Of a stretch of DNA of 64,000 nucleotides, positions 8,106 to 16,372 are shown piece after piece; positions within the stretch are counted from its first letter, which is position 1, and each line of letters starts with the position of its first letter. Made by a program: the position numbers and the translations under genes. Location: assembly GCA_040756995.1 (NCBI GenBank), contig JBFLYK010000027.1:1-64000 (forward strand), read 5' to 3'. The DNA is from BP-133 sp040756995. GTDB lineage: Bacteria > Actinomycetota > Acidimicrobiia > IMCC26256 > BP-133. The notes under the pieces are model-generated. The model saw only the letters and a program-made list of their open reading frames with translations. It was not told the origin of the DNA and did no database searches.

Positions 8106-8125
8106 TAGCGGGCGTCAGCCCGCTA
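8106..8125 (-). terminator. Hairpin overlapping the stop of the SMC-like gene
   Basis: TAGCGGGC and GCCCGCTA pair around a GTCA loop. The right arm contains the TAG stop codon of the minus-strand gene (8123-8125). Likely an end-of-transcript stem-loop; no U-tract. Confidence 0.5.
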
Positions 8126-10582
8126 GGCGGCGGCGGGCTCAGGGGCGAGCAGGCCGAGCCCGCCGTTGACGGAGCGGCTCCGGGCCCACTCGATCGTCTC
8201 CTCGTCGTCGGTCAGGTAGACGACCTGGCTCGCCTCGCCGAGGCGGGCCAGGAGGTCGAGCAGCCGGAACTTCTCGTGCCGGGGGAAGCCGGCCAGGGCA
8301 TCGTCGACGATGACGGGGACGGGCTCCGCTTCCGGCCCGACCCGCCGGGTCTGGGCGAAGCGGCCCAGGAGAACCATCTCCGCCTCCTCGGCGGTGACGA
8401 GCTGCGGTCCGGTGCCGGCCGATGCCTCGAGGATCGTGACCCGGCGGGACAGCGCCTCCCGGCGGTCGGCCAGCCGGTCGATGTCGGGCAGGCCCCGGCC
8501 GGCGGCCTCGACCTCGGCCGCCACCCGGGCCCGTTCCTCGATGAGCTGGGCGGCGCCGTCGGGCCCGTCCGCCGCGTCGGAGGCGTCCGAGGTGTCGGAG
8601 GTCCTGGACGTCCCGGCGGTCTCGCCGGCATCGGAGGGCTCGGAGGCCCGCGGGGCGGGGACCGGGGCGGGTGAGACCGCGGCCGGCGGGACGGGGGCGG
8701 CTGGGACCGGCGCCGGTGGGACGGGGGCGGGTCGGACCGGGGGCGGCGGGGGCAGGTTCTCCCACTCCGGACGGGCCAGCCGGCCGAGGATCTCCCGGGC
8801 CCGGCCCAGCTCGGCTTCGACCTCTTCGGTACTGCGGTTCGAATCGGTCGCCTCGAGCTGGAGGGCCGCTTCGGCGGCGATGGCGGTGACGGCCTCGAGC
8901 CGGGCGGCGAGGTGACCGGGGCCGGGGCGACCGGCGGAGGCCAGCAGGGCCTCCAGCTCGGCTTCGATGCGGCGGACCGCGGCCTCGGCGTCCTCCAGGG
9001 TCTGCTGCAGGCGGGCGTGGCGGGCCTCGGAGACGATGGCCTCGACCTCGGAGACCGCGTGTTCCGGTTCGACGTCGAACGACCGGCAGGCTTCGAGCAG
9101 CGCGGCCCGGGCGGCGGCCAGGGCGGGCTCGGCGTCCTCGACCAGTTCCCGGTGCAGCGCCTCGGTCGCTTCGACGTTGTGCTGGGCGTCGGCCATCTCG
9201 GCGGCGTAGCGCTCGATCTCGTCCCGGGCGGCGAGGGCGGCCTCGGGGTCGACGTCGCCGGCCAGCTCGGCCCAGGCCACGGCGGCCACCTGGTGCTCGA
9301 GTTCGGCCACCCGCAGCGCCTCGACGGCGTCGGGCTCGAGGAGGACGTCGATGCGCCGCATCTGGAACGCCAGCCAACTCACGAAGCCGGCCTTGTTGAG
9401 GACGACCTGCTCATCCTCCAGCGCCTTGGCCAAGCGGCGCTTGGCCGCCACGGCCAGCGCCTTGACCTTGGCCCCCTCGACCTCCCGCTCCGCCTCCTCC
9501 ACGATCTGGTGGGCGGCTTCGATTTCGGCCACCAGGGCGCCGTGCTGGCCGGCGCCGCCGAGGCCCATCGACAACTCGGCGGCCCGGGTGCCGGCGGCCG
9601 CCACCCGCTCGGCCCGGGCCCACAGCTCGGGATGCCGGTGGCGGGCCAGCGTGATCACCCAGGGGGCGGACGGAGCGGGGAGGTCGGAGGCGGCACCGGC
9701 GTCGAGGCGGGCGACGAGCTCGGCCCGGCGACGGGCGGCGGCGAGAAACTCTCCCTGGAGACGCTCGAGGTCGGCGGGCACGTCGGCCGGCAGGTTGAGG
9801 GCCCGGGTCAGCGACCGGTGGTCGAGGCGGCGGCGGCCGCCGAAGGCGGCCCGGGCCTCCTCGGCGGCGGCGACGGCGGCCCGGTGGTCGGCGGCCAGCT
9901 GCACGGCGGCGACGGCGGCCTCGGCCACCCGCCGCTCGGCCGGCTCCACCCCCCGGAGGCAAGCCAGCTCGGCCTCGAGCCGGGCGACGGTGCGGGCGGC
10001 GTCGTCGTAGCGCAGCCGGGCGGCCCGCTCGTCGGCCAGGCGGATCTCGTCGTCGAGGCGGGCGAGCTCGGCCCGCAGCTCCCGGACGTGACGGTGGCGG
10101 GCGACGACCTGCTGGTACTCCTCCTCGACCTGGGCCAGCACGGCCCGGGCCTCGGCCAGCTCGCCCTCGCCCCCGGCGCCCGCCGTGCCGCCGGGTGTGG
10201 CGTCGATGCCCCGCTCGAAGTGGACGACGTCGAGGAGCAGCAGCTCCGGCGACCCGAGGCCGAGGAGCTGCAGCCAGTCGATCGGGCCGGCGCCGCCGTC
10301 GGTCAGGGCCAGGGCCTCGGCGAGGTCCTCGCCGCTGTCGAGATCGGTGAGCGTGGTGCCGCCCCGGAGGTCGCGGACGAGATGGACCCGGCTGCCCGAC
10401 CCGTCGACGAAGACAAGGCTCACGCCGTGGCCGGGGGCGCTGCCGGTGAGCGAGGCGACGGCCCGCTCGGCGAAGCGGCGGCGGCGGTCCGCGTCGAGCC
10501 CGCCCAGCACCGTCAGCGTGCGGTGGAAGGGAATGGTGACCGCCTGGCCCCCATCTCGGTAAGCGAGCTCTTCAAATCGCAT
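8123..10582 (-). CDS. SMC-like coiled-coil protein lacking a P-loop
   Basis: 819 aa. Residues about 150-600 are rich in Ala, Glu, Arg and Leu with heptad character (long coiled coils), interrupted near the middle as in SMC/Rad50-type arms. A Pro-Val-Ala-rich linker (about 607-675) follows, then a C-terminal lobe with PVIVDDALAGF (about 754), which looks like a Walker B/D-loop, and a TDDEETIEWA tail as in ABC-type ATPases. The expected Walker A GxNGSGKS after the first beta strand is replaced by LGGLDADRRRRFAERA, and no LSGGE signature is visible. It may therefore be a catalytically dead or regulatory SMC relative. The ATG at 10582 (MRFEEL) fits the N-terminal beta strand better than longer versions that run through a duplicated stretch. 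Confidence 0.7.
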   Translation of the reverse strand: MRFEELAYRDGGQAVTIPFHRTLTVLGGLDADRRRRFAERAVASLTGSAPGHGVSLVFVDGSGSRVHLVRDLRGGTTLTDLDSGEDLAEALALTDGGAGPIDWLQLLGLGSPELLLLDVVHFERGIDATPGGTAGAGGEGELAEARAVLAQVEEEYQQVVARHRHVRELRAELARLDDEIRLADERAARLRYDDAARTVARLEAELACLRGVEPAERRVAEAAVAAVQLAADHRAAVAAAEEARAAFGGRRRLDHRSLTRALNLPADVPADLERLQGEFLAAARRRAELVARLDAGAASDLPAPSAPWVITLARHRHPELWARAERVAAAGTRAAELSMGLGGAGQHGALVAEIEAAHQIVEEAEREVEGAKVKALAVAAKRRLAKALEDEQVVLNKAGFVSWLAFQMRRIDVLLEPDAVEALRVAELEHQVAAVAWAELAGDVDPEAALAARDEIERYAAEMADAQHNVEATEALHRELVEDAEPALAAARAALLEACRSFDVEPEHAVSEVEAIVSEARHARLQQTLEDAEAAVRRIEAELEALLASAGRPGPGHLAARLEAVTAIAAEAALQLEATDSNRSTEEVEAELGRAREILGRLARPEWENLPPPPPVRPAPVPPAPVPAAPVPPAAVSPAPVPAPRASEPSDAGETAGTSRTSDTSDASDAADGPDGAAQLIEERARVAAEVEAAGRGLPDIDRLADRREALSRRVTILEASAGTGPQLVTAEEAEMVLLGRFAQTRRVGPEAEPVPVIVDDALAGFPRHEKFRLLDLLARLGEASQVVYLTDDEETIEWARSRSVNGGLGLLAPEPAAA

Positions 10583-10678
10583 GTGTGCCTGAATATCGGC
10601 AGGTCCGGAGGCTCCCTGCAACGCACAAGCCGCCCGGAAAGGGGCAGAGGAAAGGCGCCTCGTCGTCGGCTCGGGCCG

Positions 10679-10784
10679 GCTGGCTATCGTCCGCTCGTGG
10701 CCGGGCCCGCCAAGGTCGTGATCGCCCATCCGCTGGCTATCGTCCACTCGTGGCCGGGCCCGCCAAGGTCGTGATCACCCATCC
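10679..10784. repeat. 53-bp tandem duplication
   Basis: Two adjacent copies (10679-10731 and 10732-10784) differ at only two positions. Each contains GTGGCCGGGCCCGCCAAGG. The second copy gives the start of the small gene at 10750; the first gives a GTG at 10697 whose frame stops after 25 codons, because 53 is not a multiple of three. Confidence 0.9.
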
Positions 10785-10989
10785 TGCCGGCGCGTTGACG
10801 CTGCTCAGTGCCGACGTGGCGGTGCTGGTCGCCGGCGAGGACGCCGCCGCCGTCGGCGAGGCCCTGGCCGCCCTCCGGGCGAGCGGGCGGGAGGCCGCCG
10901 GCTGGGTCGGGGACCCGTCCGCCGCCGCCGTGCGGGAGATGGCTTCGGAGCTCTTCCCCGGGGCCGAGGTCGTCACCGTCGCTGACTGA
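10750..10989 (+). CDS. Small hypothetical protein (79 aa)
   Basis: 79 aa from a GTG inside the second copy of the 53-bp duplication. The Ala/Val-rich sequence suggests a small alpha/beta fold: a start like AGPAKVVITH, a middle helix AVGEALAALRASG and a final strand GAEVVTVAD. No family was recognised. It is divergent from the SMC-like gene. The duplication of its start region raises the question whether the first copy acts as a leader peptide. Confidence 0.4.
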   Translation: MAGPAKVVITHPAGALTLLSADVAVLVAGEDAAAVGEALAALRASGREAAGWVGDPSAAAVREMASELFPGAEVVTVAD

Positions 10990-11030
10990 GCCCGCTCGGG
11001 CTCGGTGCTGGTCACCGTCGCGCGCGGGGA

Positions 11031-11077
11031 ACCCCGAGCGCATTTCCCACAGCTAGCGGGGGGTTTCCGCTCGGGGT
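11031..11077. terminator. Inverted repeat between convergent genes
   Basis: ACCCCGAGCG (11031-11040) pairs with CGCTCGGGGT (11068-11077) around a 27-nt loop. It lies between the small plus-strand gene and the convergent Fur-family gene, so a bidirectional terminator role is possible; no T-tract. Confidence 0.4.
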
Positions 11078-11109
11078 CCTTCCGACGGAGGCGGGGGAAC
11101 GACTGACAG

Positions 11110-11565
11110 TCAGGCGCCGGCGCATTCGGCGCAGGTGCCGAAGAAGTCGAGGCGGTGGTTGCGGACGGCGAAGCGGTGCCGGCGCACGATGGAGCGCATG
11201 GCGTCGTCGACGGCCCGCTCCAGGTCGGGCAGGCCGGGGCCCTCGAAGTCCTCCACCGAGCCGCACTCCACGCAGACCAGGTGGTGGTGGTGCTTGGCCA
11301 GCTCCTCGACGAGCTCGAACCGGGCGAATCCCTCCTCGAACTCCAGCCGCACCAGCACGTTGGCCGTCACCAGGTCGCTCACGATCCGGTACAGCGACGA
11401 CAGCGGGACCCGGGCCTCCTGCGCCCGGTCCTGGAGCTCCTGCATCGACAGCGGCGCTTGGGCCGACTCGAAGATGTCGACCACCGCCCGGCGGCCCGCC
11501 GTCCACCGCAAACCGGCCCGGGCCAGCCGGTGCCCGACCTCTTCGACGAGAGCGCTGTCCTCCAC
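11110..11565 (-). CDS. Fur-family metalloregulator
   Basis: 151 aa. N-terminal winged helix (about 1-85) with RWTAGRRAVVDIFESA and the recognition-helix region VPLSSLYRIVSDL. The C-terminal dimerisation domain carries the His-rich KHHHHLVCVECG and a second Cys pair, CAECAGA, at the very end; together the two CxxC motifs make a structural zinc site. Family members (Fur, Zur, Nur, PerR) repress metal or peroxide genes; this sequence cannot be assigned safely, but the four-Cys/His-cluster layout and distance from katG favour a Zur- or Fur-type role. The GTG start lies 72 bp from the divergent tRNA-fMet gene. A second, different Fur homologue sits next to katG. Confidence 0.88.
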   Translation of the reverse strand: MEDSALVEEVGHRLARAGLRWTAGRRAVVDIFESAQAPLSMQELQDRAQEARVPLSSLYRIVSDLVTANVLVRLEFEEGFARFELVEELAKHHHHLVCVECGSVEDFEGPGLPDLERAVDDAMRSIVRRHRFAVRNHRLDFFGTCAECAGA

Positions 11566-11620
11566 GAACTCGATGGTAGCTACGCCCGCCCCCGCGGTTC
11601 CGTTCCCGTTCGGCGTCTGT

Positions 11621-11626
11621 TATCTT
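11621..11626 (+). promoter_or_regulatory. Possible -10 element of tRNA-fMet
   Basis: TATCTT lies 11 nt before the tRNA 5' end in an otherwise GC-rich stretch, at about the right distance for a -10 hexamer. No clear -35 partner is seen. Confidence 0.35.
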
Positions 11627-11637
11627 GACCAGTGCGC

Positions 11638-11714
<77 letters not shown>

Positions 11715-11730
11715 ATTAGAAATGCAGTCG

Positions 11731-11759
11731 GGCCCCGGATTTGAGTCCGGGGCCTTCTG
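11731..11759 (+). terminator. Terminator after tRNA-fMet
   Basis: GGCCCCGGA and TCCGGGGCC pair around TTTGAG and are followed by TTCTG, placed 16 nt after the tRNA end. Typical intrinsic terminator stem with a short T-rich tail. Confidence 0.8.
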
Positions 11760-11824
11760 CTGTCCGGATAGTCGCCGGGGCGGATTTCTACCGGAGCTTC
11801 CGCGACGCGGCGAGGGGCGATTGG

Positions 11825-12235
11825 TCAGGCGCTGAGCTGCGCCACGATGGCCGCTCCGTCCACCCAGACGTTTTCCCGGCTGATCAGCCCGTCGCGGAAC
11901 TCGAACACGTGCAGGATCCGGAAGGAGATCCGGCGGTTGTTGCCCGGCAGCCCCATGAACGATCCGATCACCGTCCCGGTCATGATCTGCTCCAGGGTGA
12001 TGGCGTTGTCCGACACGTACTGGTGGACGGGCTCTTCCTCCTCGGTGCGGAAGTTGGCGGTGAGAAATCCGTAGAACTCCCGGGCGGCGTCCTTTCCCCG
12101 CCGCGGCGAGCCGGGGAATCCGACGGCGTCGTGCTCGATGTCGTCGGTGTAGACGGCGACGGCCCCCTCGACGTCGCCGGCCCCTTCGGCCCGCAGGTGT
12201 TCCTTGATCAGTGCCAGCATCGCTTCGGTCTGCAC
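11825..12235 (-). CDS. SnoaL-like / NTF2-fold protein
   Basis: 136 aa of the SnoaL-like superfamily, with GDVEGAVAVYTDDIEHDAVG after the first helix and a conserved mid-sheet FRILHVFEFRDGLISRENVW. The fold is a cone-shaped barrel used for ring closure, dehydration or ligand binding; the substrate is unknown. The GTG at 12235 is chosen because GGAAGGAG lies at ideal spacing upstream. Its start region faces a TetR-type regulator only 44 bp away, so it is probably that regulator's target. Confidence 0.75.
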   Translation of the reverse strand: MQTEAMLALIKEHLRAEGAGDVEGAVAVYTDDIEHDAVGFPGSPRRGKDAAREFYGFLTANFRTEEEEPVHQYVSDNAITLEQIMTGTVIGSFMGLPGNNRRISFRILHVFEFRDGLISRENVWVDGAAIVAQLSA

Positions 12236-12273
12236 GGTGCTCCTTCCGGCATCTAATGAGATGTTGCTATCAT

Positions 12274-12312
12274 CGTGAGATGACTCTCTCACGTCAAGAG
12301 AAATCTCTCACG
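12274..12312. promoter_or_regulatory. CGTGAGA/TCTCACG operator-like repeats
   Basis: CGTGAGA (12274-12280) and TCTCACG (12287-12293) form an inverted repeat with a 6-nt spacer that overlaps the TetR start codon. A third TCTCACG occurs at 12306-12312. Being in the SnoaL/TetR divergent region, it is a likely autoregulatory operator. Confidence 0.6.
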
Positions 12313-12978
12313 GAGAGTGGCCGGGTCAACCAGCGGGCCCGAACCAGGGCGGCGCTCGTGGAGGCGGCGGCCAAGCTGGTGCGGCAGGGCCGGCCGCCGT
12401 CGGTGCCCGACGCCGCCGCCGAGGCCCTCGTGTCGGTGGCCACGGCCTACCGCTACTTCAGCCGCGCCGAGGACCTCTGGGCCGAGGCCTCGCTGCAGGC
12501 CACCGATCTCGACGCCACCCTCGACCAGGCGCACCGCCGGATCGAGGCGTCGGGCGACGACGTGATCGCCCGGGCCGAGGCCGCCGCCCGGGCCGTCACC
12601 GGCCGCATGCTCGACGACCAGGTCCCCTACCGCCGGTTGGCCCAGTCGGCCCTCGAGCAGTGGTTCGCCCAGCAGGACCAGCCGCCCGCCCAGCGGGCGC
12701 CGGTGCGGGCGGGCCGCCGCACGACGACCAACCGGCTCGTCCTGGAGCCGCTGCGGGGCACCGTGCCCGAGGCCGACTTCGAACGGATCGTGCGGGCCAT
12801 GGGCCTGGTGTCGGGCACCGACGCCGCGCTGGCCCTCACCGATGCCCTGGGCCTCGAAGGGGAGGAGGCCATGGCCACCCTCCTCGACGCCACGCGCTGG
12901 CTGCTCAAAGGCGCTCTCGTCGAGCTCGGTGCCGAGCGGCCGAACCGACCAGATCGTCGCCGGGCGGCCCGACGCTGA
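12280..12978 (+). CDS. TetR-family transcriptional regulator
   Basis: 232 aa. The N-terminal DNA-binding domain (about residues 18-65) contains RTRAALVEAAAKLV, a TetR first helix, and a recognition-helix region SVATAYRYFSRAEDLWAEAS. The remainder is the helical ligand-binding and dimerisation domain; its ligand is unknown. The ATG at 12280 lies within the CGTGAGA/TCTCACG palindrome, which suggests self-repression. It is divergent from a SnoaL-like gene and ended by a strong terminator. Confidence 0.85.
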   Translation: MTLSRQEKSLTESGRVNQRARTRAALVEAAAKLVRQGRPPSVPDAAAEALVSVATAYRYFSRAEDLWAEASLQATDLDATLDQAHRRIEASGDDVIARAEAAARAVTGRMLDDQVPYRRLAQSALEQWFAQQDQPPAQRAPVRAGRRTTTNRLVLEPLRGTVPEADFERIVRAMGLVSGTDAALALTDALGLEGEEAMATLLDATRWLLKGALVELGAERPNRPDRRRAARR

Positions 12979-12981
12979 TAT

Positions 12982-13034
12982 GCAGAGCCGGCGGGTCACC
13001 CCGCCGGCTCTGCGCTGCTTGTTTCAATTTTCAC
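12982..13034 (+). terminator. Strong intrinsic terminator
   Basis: A perfect 14-bp stem, GCAGAGCCGGCGGG with its complement (12982-12995 and 13000-13013), around TCAC, then a T-rich stretch ending CAATTTT. It ends the TetR transcript. Confidence 0.9.
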
Positions 13035-13065
13035 GCCGGTCCGGCCGTGATGGCCGGATCAGGAT

Positions 13066-14232
13066 CTAGAGCTCGGCGTAGAACTCCTCGAGCTCCGGCG
13101 TGCCCCAGTACTGGCCGACGAAGACCTGCTCGACGATGTTGAGCTGGTCCCGCAGGGCCTGGGTGGTCTCCGGGGTCTGGTCCGCCACGTAGTTGGCCAG
13201 GGCGGTCTCGAAGGCCACGTTGGCCCGGGTCAGCGCGCCACCGGTCTTGAAGGACAGCGGGTACTGGATCCACTCGGTGTACTCCGTCTGGATCTGCGCC
13301 GCCGCTTCGGGCGTGCCTTCGTCGATGAGGTCCCGGATCTCGAAGATCGTGATCACGATGTCGCCCAGGAAGTCCCGGCTGCTGAAGGCGTCAGGGTCGA
13401 ACACCGGCTGGGTCGACTCGCTCGGAATGCTGTTGCGGGCGGCGGCGGTGACCAGGTTGATGCCCAGGGTGTAACGGGGAGCGAGGGCGGCCAGCGCCTC
13501 TTCCGCACCGGTGCCGGAATCGAAGGCGGCGGTGACGGCGGCCACCAGCCCGTCGATCTCCGTCGCCAGTTCCTCGTTGCGGAACTTGATCAGCCTCCGG
13601 GCCACCGGGTAGTTGGTCACGAACTCGGCCCAGTGCTCGGCGGCGGCCGCCGGGTCAGGGGCGGTCGACGGGGTCTGCGGCGTGGCGTCGGGGATGCCGG
13701 CCAGTTCCTGGCGGGCCCGGCGGATGCCCTGGTTGACGCTCCGCAGCGTGGCCACGTCGTCGAACAGCGCGGTCTCTTCAGGCGAATTGGCCAGGTAGTC
13801 GACGACCTCGTCCCAGGCCGCAGCCTGCTCCTCGGCCAGCCGCACGATCGTGTCGCAGTCGTAGGGCTCGTCTCCCTCGAGGCCGAGACCCGAAGGCACC
13901 TGGTCCTGGATGTACACGTGCTCGAAGAACATGTACCGCTCAGGTGACGCGAACTGGTGGTCGATCTCAACGGCGTTGAAGACTTCCTCGGCGTCCCAGT
14001 AGGCCTCGCGGGTCGCGTCGAGGTCACAGCCCCGAGCGACTTCGGTGTAGGCGTCGAGGGCAGTGGCGAGAGCCTCGGCACGCTCGGCGCGGTTCTCACC
14101 GAAGAATCTGCCGCCGCCGCCTCCTCCTCGGTTGGCCTGGGCCGGGTTGTAGGCGAGCCCGAGGCTCGCAACTCCGAAACTGAGAGCCAGACCGGCGATC
14201 AGTGCTCGATTACGGGTCAGCTTCCCGGACAT
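13066..14232 (-). CDS. Secreted helical protein, possibly imelysin-like
   Basis: 388 aa. A signal peptide (hydrophobic about 12-28, likely cleavage after AQA near residue 34) is followed by a Gly-rich stretch and then a long, mostly helical, acidic sequence. Pieces such as ALDAYTEVARGCDLDATREA and ERYMFFEHVYIQDQV recall the helix-bundle imelysin/EfeO superfamily of extracellular metal-linked proteins, but the usual GxHxxE motif was not found, so this is only a weak fold suggestion. Start chosen at ATG 14232 with GGAGGAG ribosome site. It stands alone between a terminator and the SCP2 gene. Function unknown. Confidence 0.6.
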   Translation of the reverse strand: MSGKLTRNRALIAGLALSFGVASLGLAYNPAQANRGGGGGGRFFGENRAERAEALATALDAYTEVARGCDLDATREAYWDAEEVFNAVEIDHQFASPERYMFFEHVYIQDQVPSGLGLEGDEPYDCDTIVRLAEEQAAAWDEVVDYLANSPEETALFDDVATLRSVNQGIRRARQELAGIPDATPQTPSTAPDPAAAAEHWAEFVTNYPVARRLIKFRNEELATEIDGLVAAVTAAFDSGTGAEEALAALAPRYTLGINLVTAAARNSIPSESTQPVFDPDAFSSRDFLGDIVITIFEIRDLIDEGTPEAAAQIQTEYTEWIQYPLSFKTGGALTRANVAFETALANYVADQTPETTQALRDQLNIVEQVFVGQYWGTPELEEFYAEL

Positions 14233-14489
14233 TCGTCTCCTCCAGATCAATGGCGCGGCGCGACCGATCGCCAGACCGGCCCTCCGCGAAAAGGGGCTTT
14301 ATCCCCGACGTCCCCGATGGTGTCCGCCTCGCCCCCACAGCTCAGCGGCCCAAATGGAAGGTTCACCGCGATACACGCAATTCCTCCCGCGCAATCGAGA
14401 AAGTTAGGAAGGCCTAAGAACGCCGAAAGGAACGCGCGCCATATGTGTTAAATGTCCCATTCGTGCGGGCGGCAACATCACGCCCTGGG

Positions 14490-14927
14490 TCAGTCGCGGA
14501 AGAAACCCTCCATGCGTTGGGCGTACATCACGTCACCGCTGATCCGCATCTTCCCCGTCATGAAGGCCGTGATCCCGTTCATCTCGCCGGCCATGAACCG
14601 AAGGAAGTTCGGCAGCGTGAAGCTGAGTGTCGCCTTCGGCGCCTCGGCGGGACCAGCGCCGGTGCGGCACGTCCCGGCGTCGATGATCACGTGGTACACG
14701 TGGGTGGCATCTCCGTCGTCCACTTCCCACTGGACGACGCCGTCCTGTCCCTGGGCCCGTTCCGGGCGGAACATCGTCTGCATCGTGGCGAAGATCCGTT
14801 CGAGGACGACGCCGACGCCCGCCGCCACGGCCGCCTGACGGATCTCTTCGTCCGAATGCCCGTTGATCAGCGTTGCGAGGTCCTCAGGCGTCTCCGCCTC
14901 GTCGAAGGTGCGGACTTCCGGGGTCAT
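14490..14927 (-). CDS. SCP2 sterol-carrier-domain protein
   Basis: 145 aa. The C-terminal half, with KATLSFTLPNFLRFMAGEMN and a final ITAFMTGKMRISGD, is the typical SCP2 core: a strand, the lipid-tunnel helix, and the (L/A)xxxGKxKxxGD-like end. Such domains bind lipids or acyl-CoA in a hydrophobic tunnel. Shine-Dalgarno GGAGG is 4 nt before the ATG. Divergent from the HNH gene. Cytoplasmic. Confidence 0.8.
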   Translation of the reverse strand: MTPEVRTFDEAETPEDLATLINGHSDEEIRQAAVAAGVGVVLERIFATMQTMFRPERAQGQDGVVQWEVDDGDATHVYHVIIDAGTCRTGAGPAEAPKATLSFTLPNFLRFMAGEMNGITAFMTGKMRISGDVMYAQRMEGFFRD

Positions 14928-15002
14928 TGGTCCTCCTTCGTCGGCTCACGCTCGTCCGGATCCTGCGCGCCATTGGCGACTCTATCGAGAGAAAATGGCA
15001 CC

Positions 15003-15326
15003 GTGACGGGCGTGAGGCGCTGGGAGCCGAACCACCGGATCAGGCGGGACGCGGTCATCATCGCCCTTGCCGATCGGGACGGCGACCGTTGCTGGTATTG
15101 CGGCTGCGCCTTCGAGGATCGGGCCGACGGCGGGGCCCGGAGCCTCACGATCGACCACGTCGAACCCCTCGTCGGTGGCGGCGCGACCGATCTCGCCAAC
15201 CTGCGGCTGTGCTGTGCCACCTGCAATCGGCGCAAGGGGCACATGGGCGCCGAGGCCTATGCCGCCTCCGAGGTGCTCGCCCGTCGGCGCCGGCAGATCT
15301 GGCGGGAGGAACTCGAAGCCCTCTGA
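15003..15326 (+). CDS. HNH endonuclease
   Basis: 107 aa. A compact HNH nuclease: a zinc-knuckle half CWYCG (residues 30-34), the catalytic LTIDHVEPLVGGG with Asp-His at 51-52, the Asn of DLANLRL, and the second zinc half CCATCNRRKG (70-79). The H-N-H/N triad is complete. The GTG at 15003 gives a short N-terminus typical of stand-alone phage- or mobile-element-like HNH proteins, which nick or cut DNA. No restriction-system partner is adjacent, and base composition is like the neighbours. Confidence 0.85.
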   Translation: MTGVRRWEPNHRIRRDAVIIALADRDGDRCWYCGCAFEDRADGGARSLTIDHVEPLVGGGATDLANLRLCCATCNRRKGHMGAEAYAASEVLARRRRQIWREELEAL

Positions 15327-15348
15327 ACGATCCGCCAGACTGGCGGGC

Positions 15349-16311
15349 GTGCGGGCTCTGGTCTGGGACGGCAAGCGCACCGAGGTGGCCGACGACCGGC
15401 CTGAGCCACACCCCTCGGACGGGATGGCGGTCGTGCGGGTGCACCTGGCCGGCGTCTGCTCCACCGACCTGCAGATCCTCCAGGGCTACATGGGCTTCAC
15501 CGGCGTTCCCGGCCACGAGTTCGTCGGACACGTGGAGGAGGGACCGGACGGCCTGGTCGGCCGGCGCGTCGTGGGCGAGATCAACTTCGGGTGCGGGGCG
15601 TGCGACCGGTGCCGGTCGGGCATGAGCCGCCACTGCCCCCACCGGCGGGTCATGGGGATTCTCGGCGCCGACGGCAGCTTCGCCGAGCTGGTGGCCGTCC
15701 CGGTGGCCAACCTCCATCCGGTCCCGGGCGGGCTCACCGACGAGCAGGCGGTCTTCACCGAGCCGCTGGCCGCCGCCTTCTCCATCCTCGAACAGGTCCC
15801 GGTGGCACCCGGCGCAGACGCGGTCGTGCTCGGCGACGGGAAGCTTGGGTTGTTGTGCGCCCAGGTCCTCCGCCGGGCGGGGGCGACGGTGACGCTGGTC
15901 GGCCGCCACGACGACAAGCTGGCCCTGGCGGCCGGTTTCGGCATCACCACGGTCATGACCGAACGGGCCTGGCGTCCGGCCCAGGACGCCGCCATCGTCG
16001 TCGAGGCCACCGGCTCGGCCGACGGGCTGGCGGCGGCCATGGCCGCGGTTCGGCCTCGCGGGACGCTGGTGCTGAAGAGCACCGTGGCGGCCGAACACCG
16101 CCTGTCGCTCGCGCCGCTCGTGATCGACGAGGTCACCGTGGTCGGTTCCCGTTGTGGCCTGTTCCCGCCGGCCCTCGCCGCGCTGGAGGAGGGAAGCGTG
16201 GCGGTCCTCCCCCTGGTGGAGGCGCGCTACCCGCTGGCGGAGGCGGTGGAGGCGATGGCTCATGCCGCCCGGCGCGGCGCCCGTAAAGTCCTGCTCCAAT
16301 GCAGCCGCTAA
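15349..16311 (+). CDS. Zinc-dependent alcohol dehydrogenase (MDR family)
   Basis: 320 aa medium-chain dehydrogenase/reductase. Catalytic zinc ligands: the Cys of AGVCSTD and the His-Glu of PGHEFVGHV. The structural zinc is visible as four Cys in the GCGACDRCRSGMSRHC loop. The Rossmann domain has VVLGDGKLGLL in the dinucleotide-binding position. Members oxidise alcohols or polyols with NAD(P). The GTG at 15349 sits 22 nt after the HNH stop, so the two may share a transcript. It is slightly shorter than the usual 340-350 aa. Confidence 0.85.
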   Translation: MRALVWDGKRTEVADDRPEPHPSDGMAVVRVHLAGVCSTDLQILQGYMGFTGVPGHEFVGHVEEGPDGLVGRRVVGEINFGCGACDRCRSGMSRHCPHRRVMGILGADGSFAELVAVPVANLHPVPGGLTDEQAVFTEPLAAAFSILEQVPVAPGADAVVLGDGKLGLLCAQVLRRAGATVTLVGRHDDKLALAAGFGITTVMTERAWRPAQDAAIVVEATGSADGLAAAMAAVRPRGTLVLKSTVAAEHRLSLAPLVIDEVTVVGSRCGLFPPALAALEEGSVAVLPLVEARYPLAEAVEAMAHAARRGARKVLLQCSR

Positions 16312-16315
16312 GAGG

Positions 16316-16345
16316 CCGGCACGCCAGTCCAAGGCGTGCGGGCCG
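16316..16345. terminator. Hairpin between convergent genes
   Basis: GCACGCC (16319-16325) and GGCGTGC (16333-16339) pair around AGTCCAA, with further partial G/C pairing outside. Lies between the alcohol dehydrogenase and the diguanylate cyclase stops. Confidence 0.55.
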
Positions 16346-16372
16346 GAGGCCGGTGACAGCCGGTGGGCGGTC

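Noticed and set aside
8560..8760. Repeated GGGACGGGGGCGG-like tracts in the SMC-like gene
   Set aside because: They are the codons of the Pro/Val/Ala linker, not an independent repeat element.
8912..10774. 620-aa plus-strand ORF opposite the SMC-like gene
   Set aside because: Gly/Leu/Val-rich antisense frame without domain features; typical shadow in 70% GC DNA.
15003..15326. HNH gene as part of a mobile element or group I/II intron
   Set aside because: No intron structure, integrase or terminal repeats nearby, and composition matches the neighbours.
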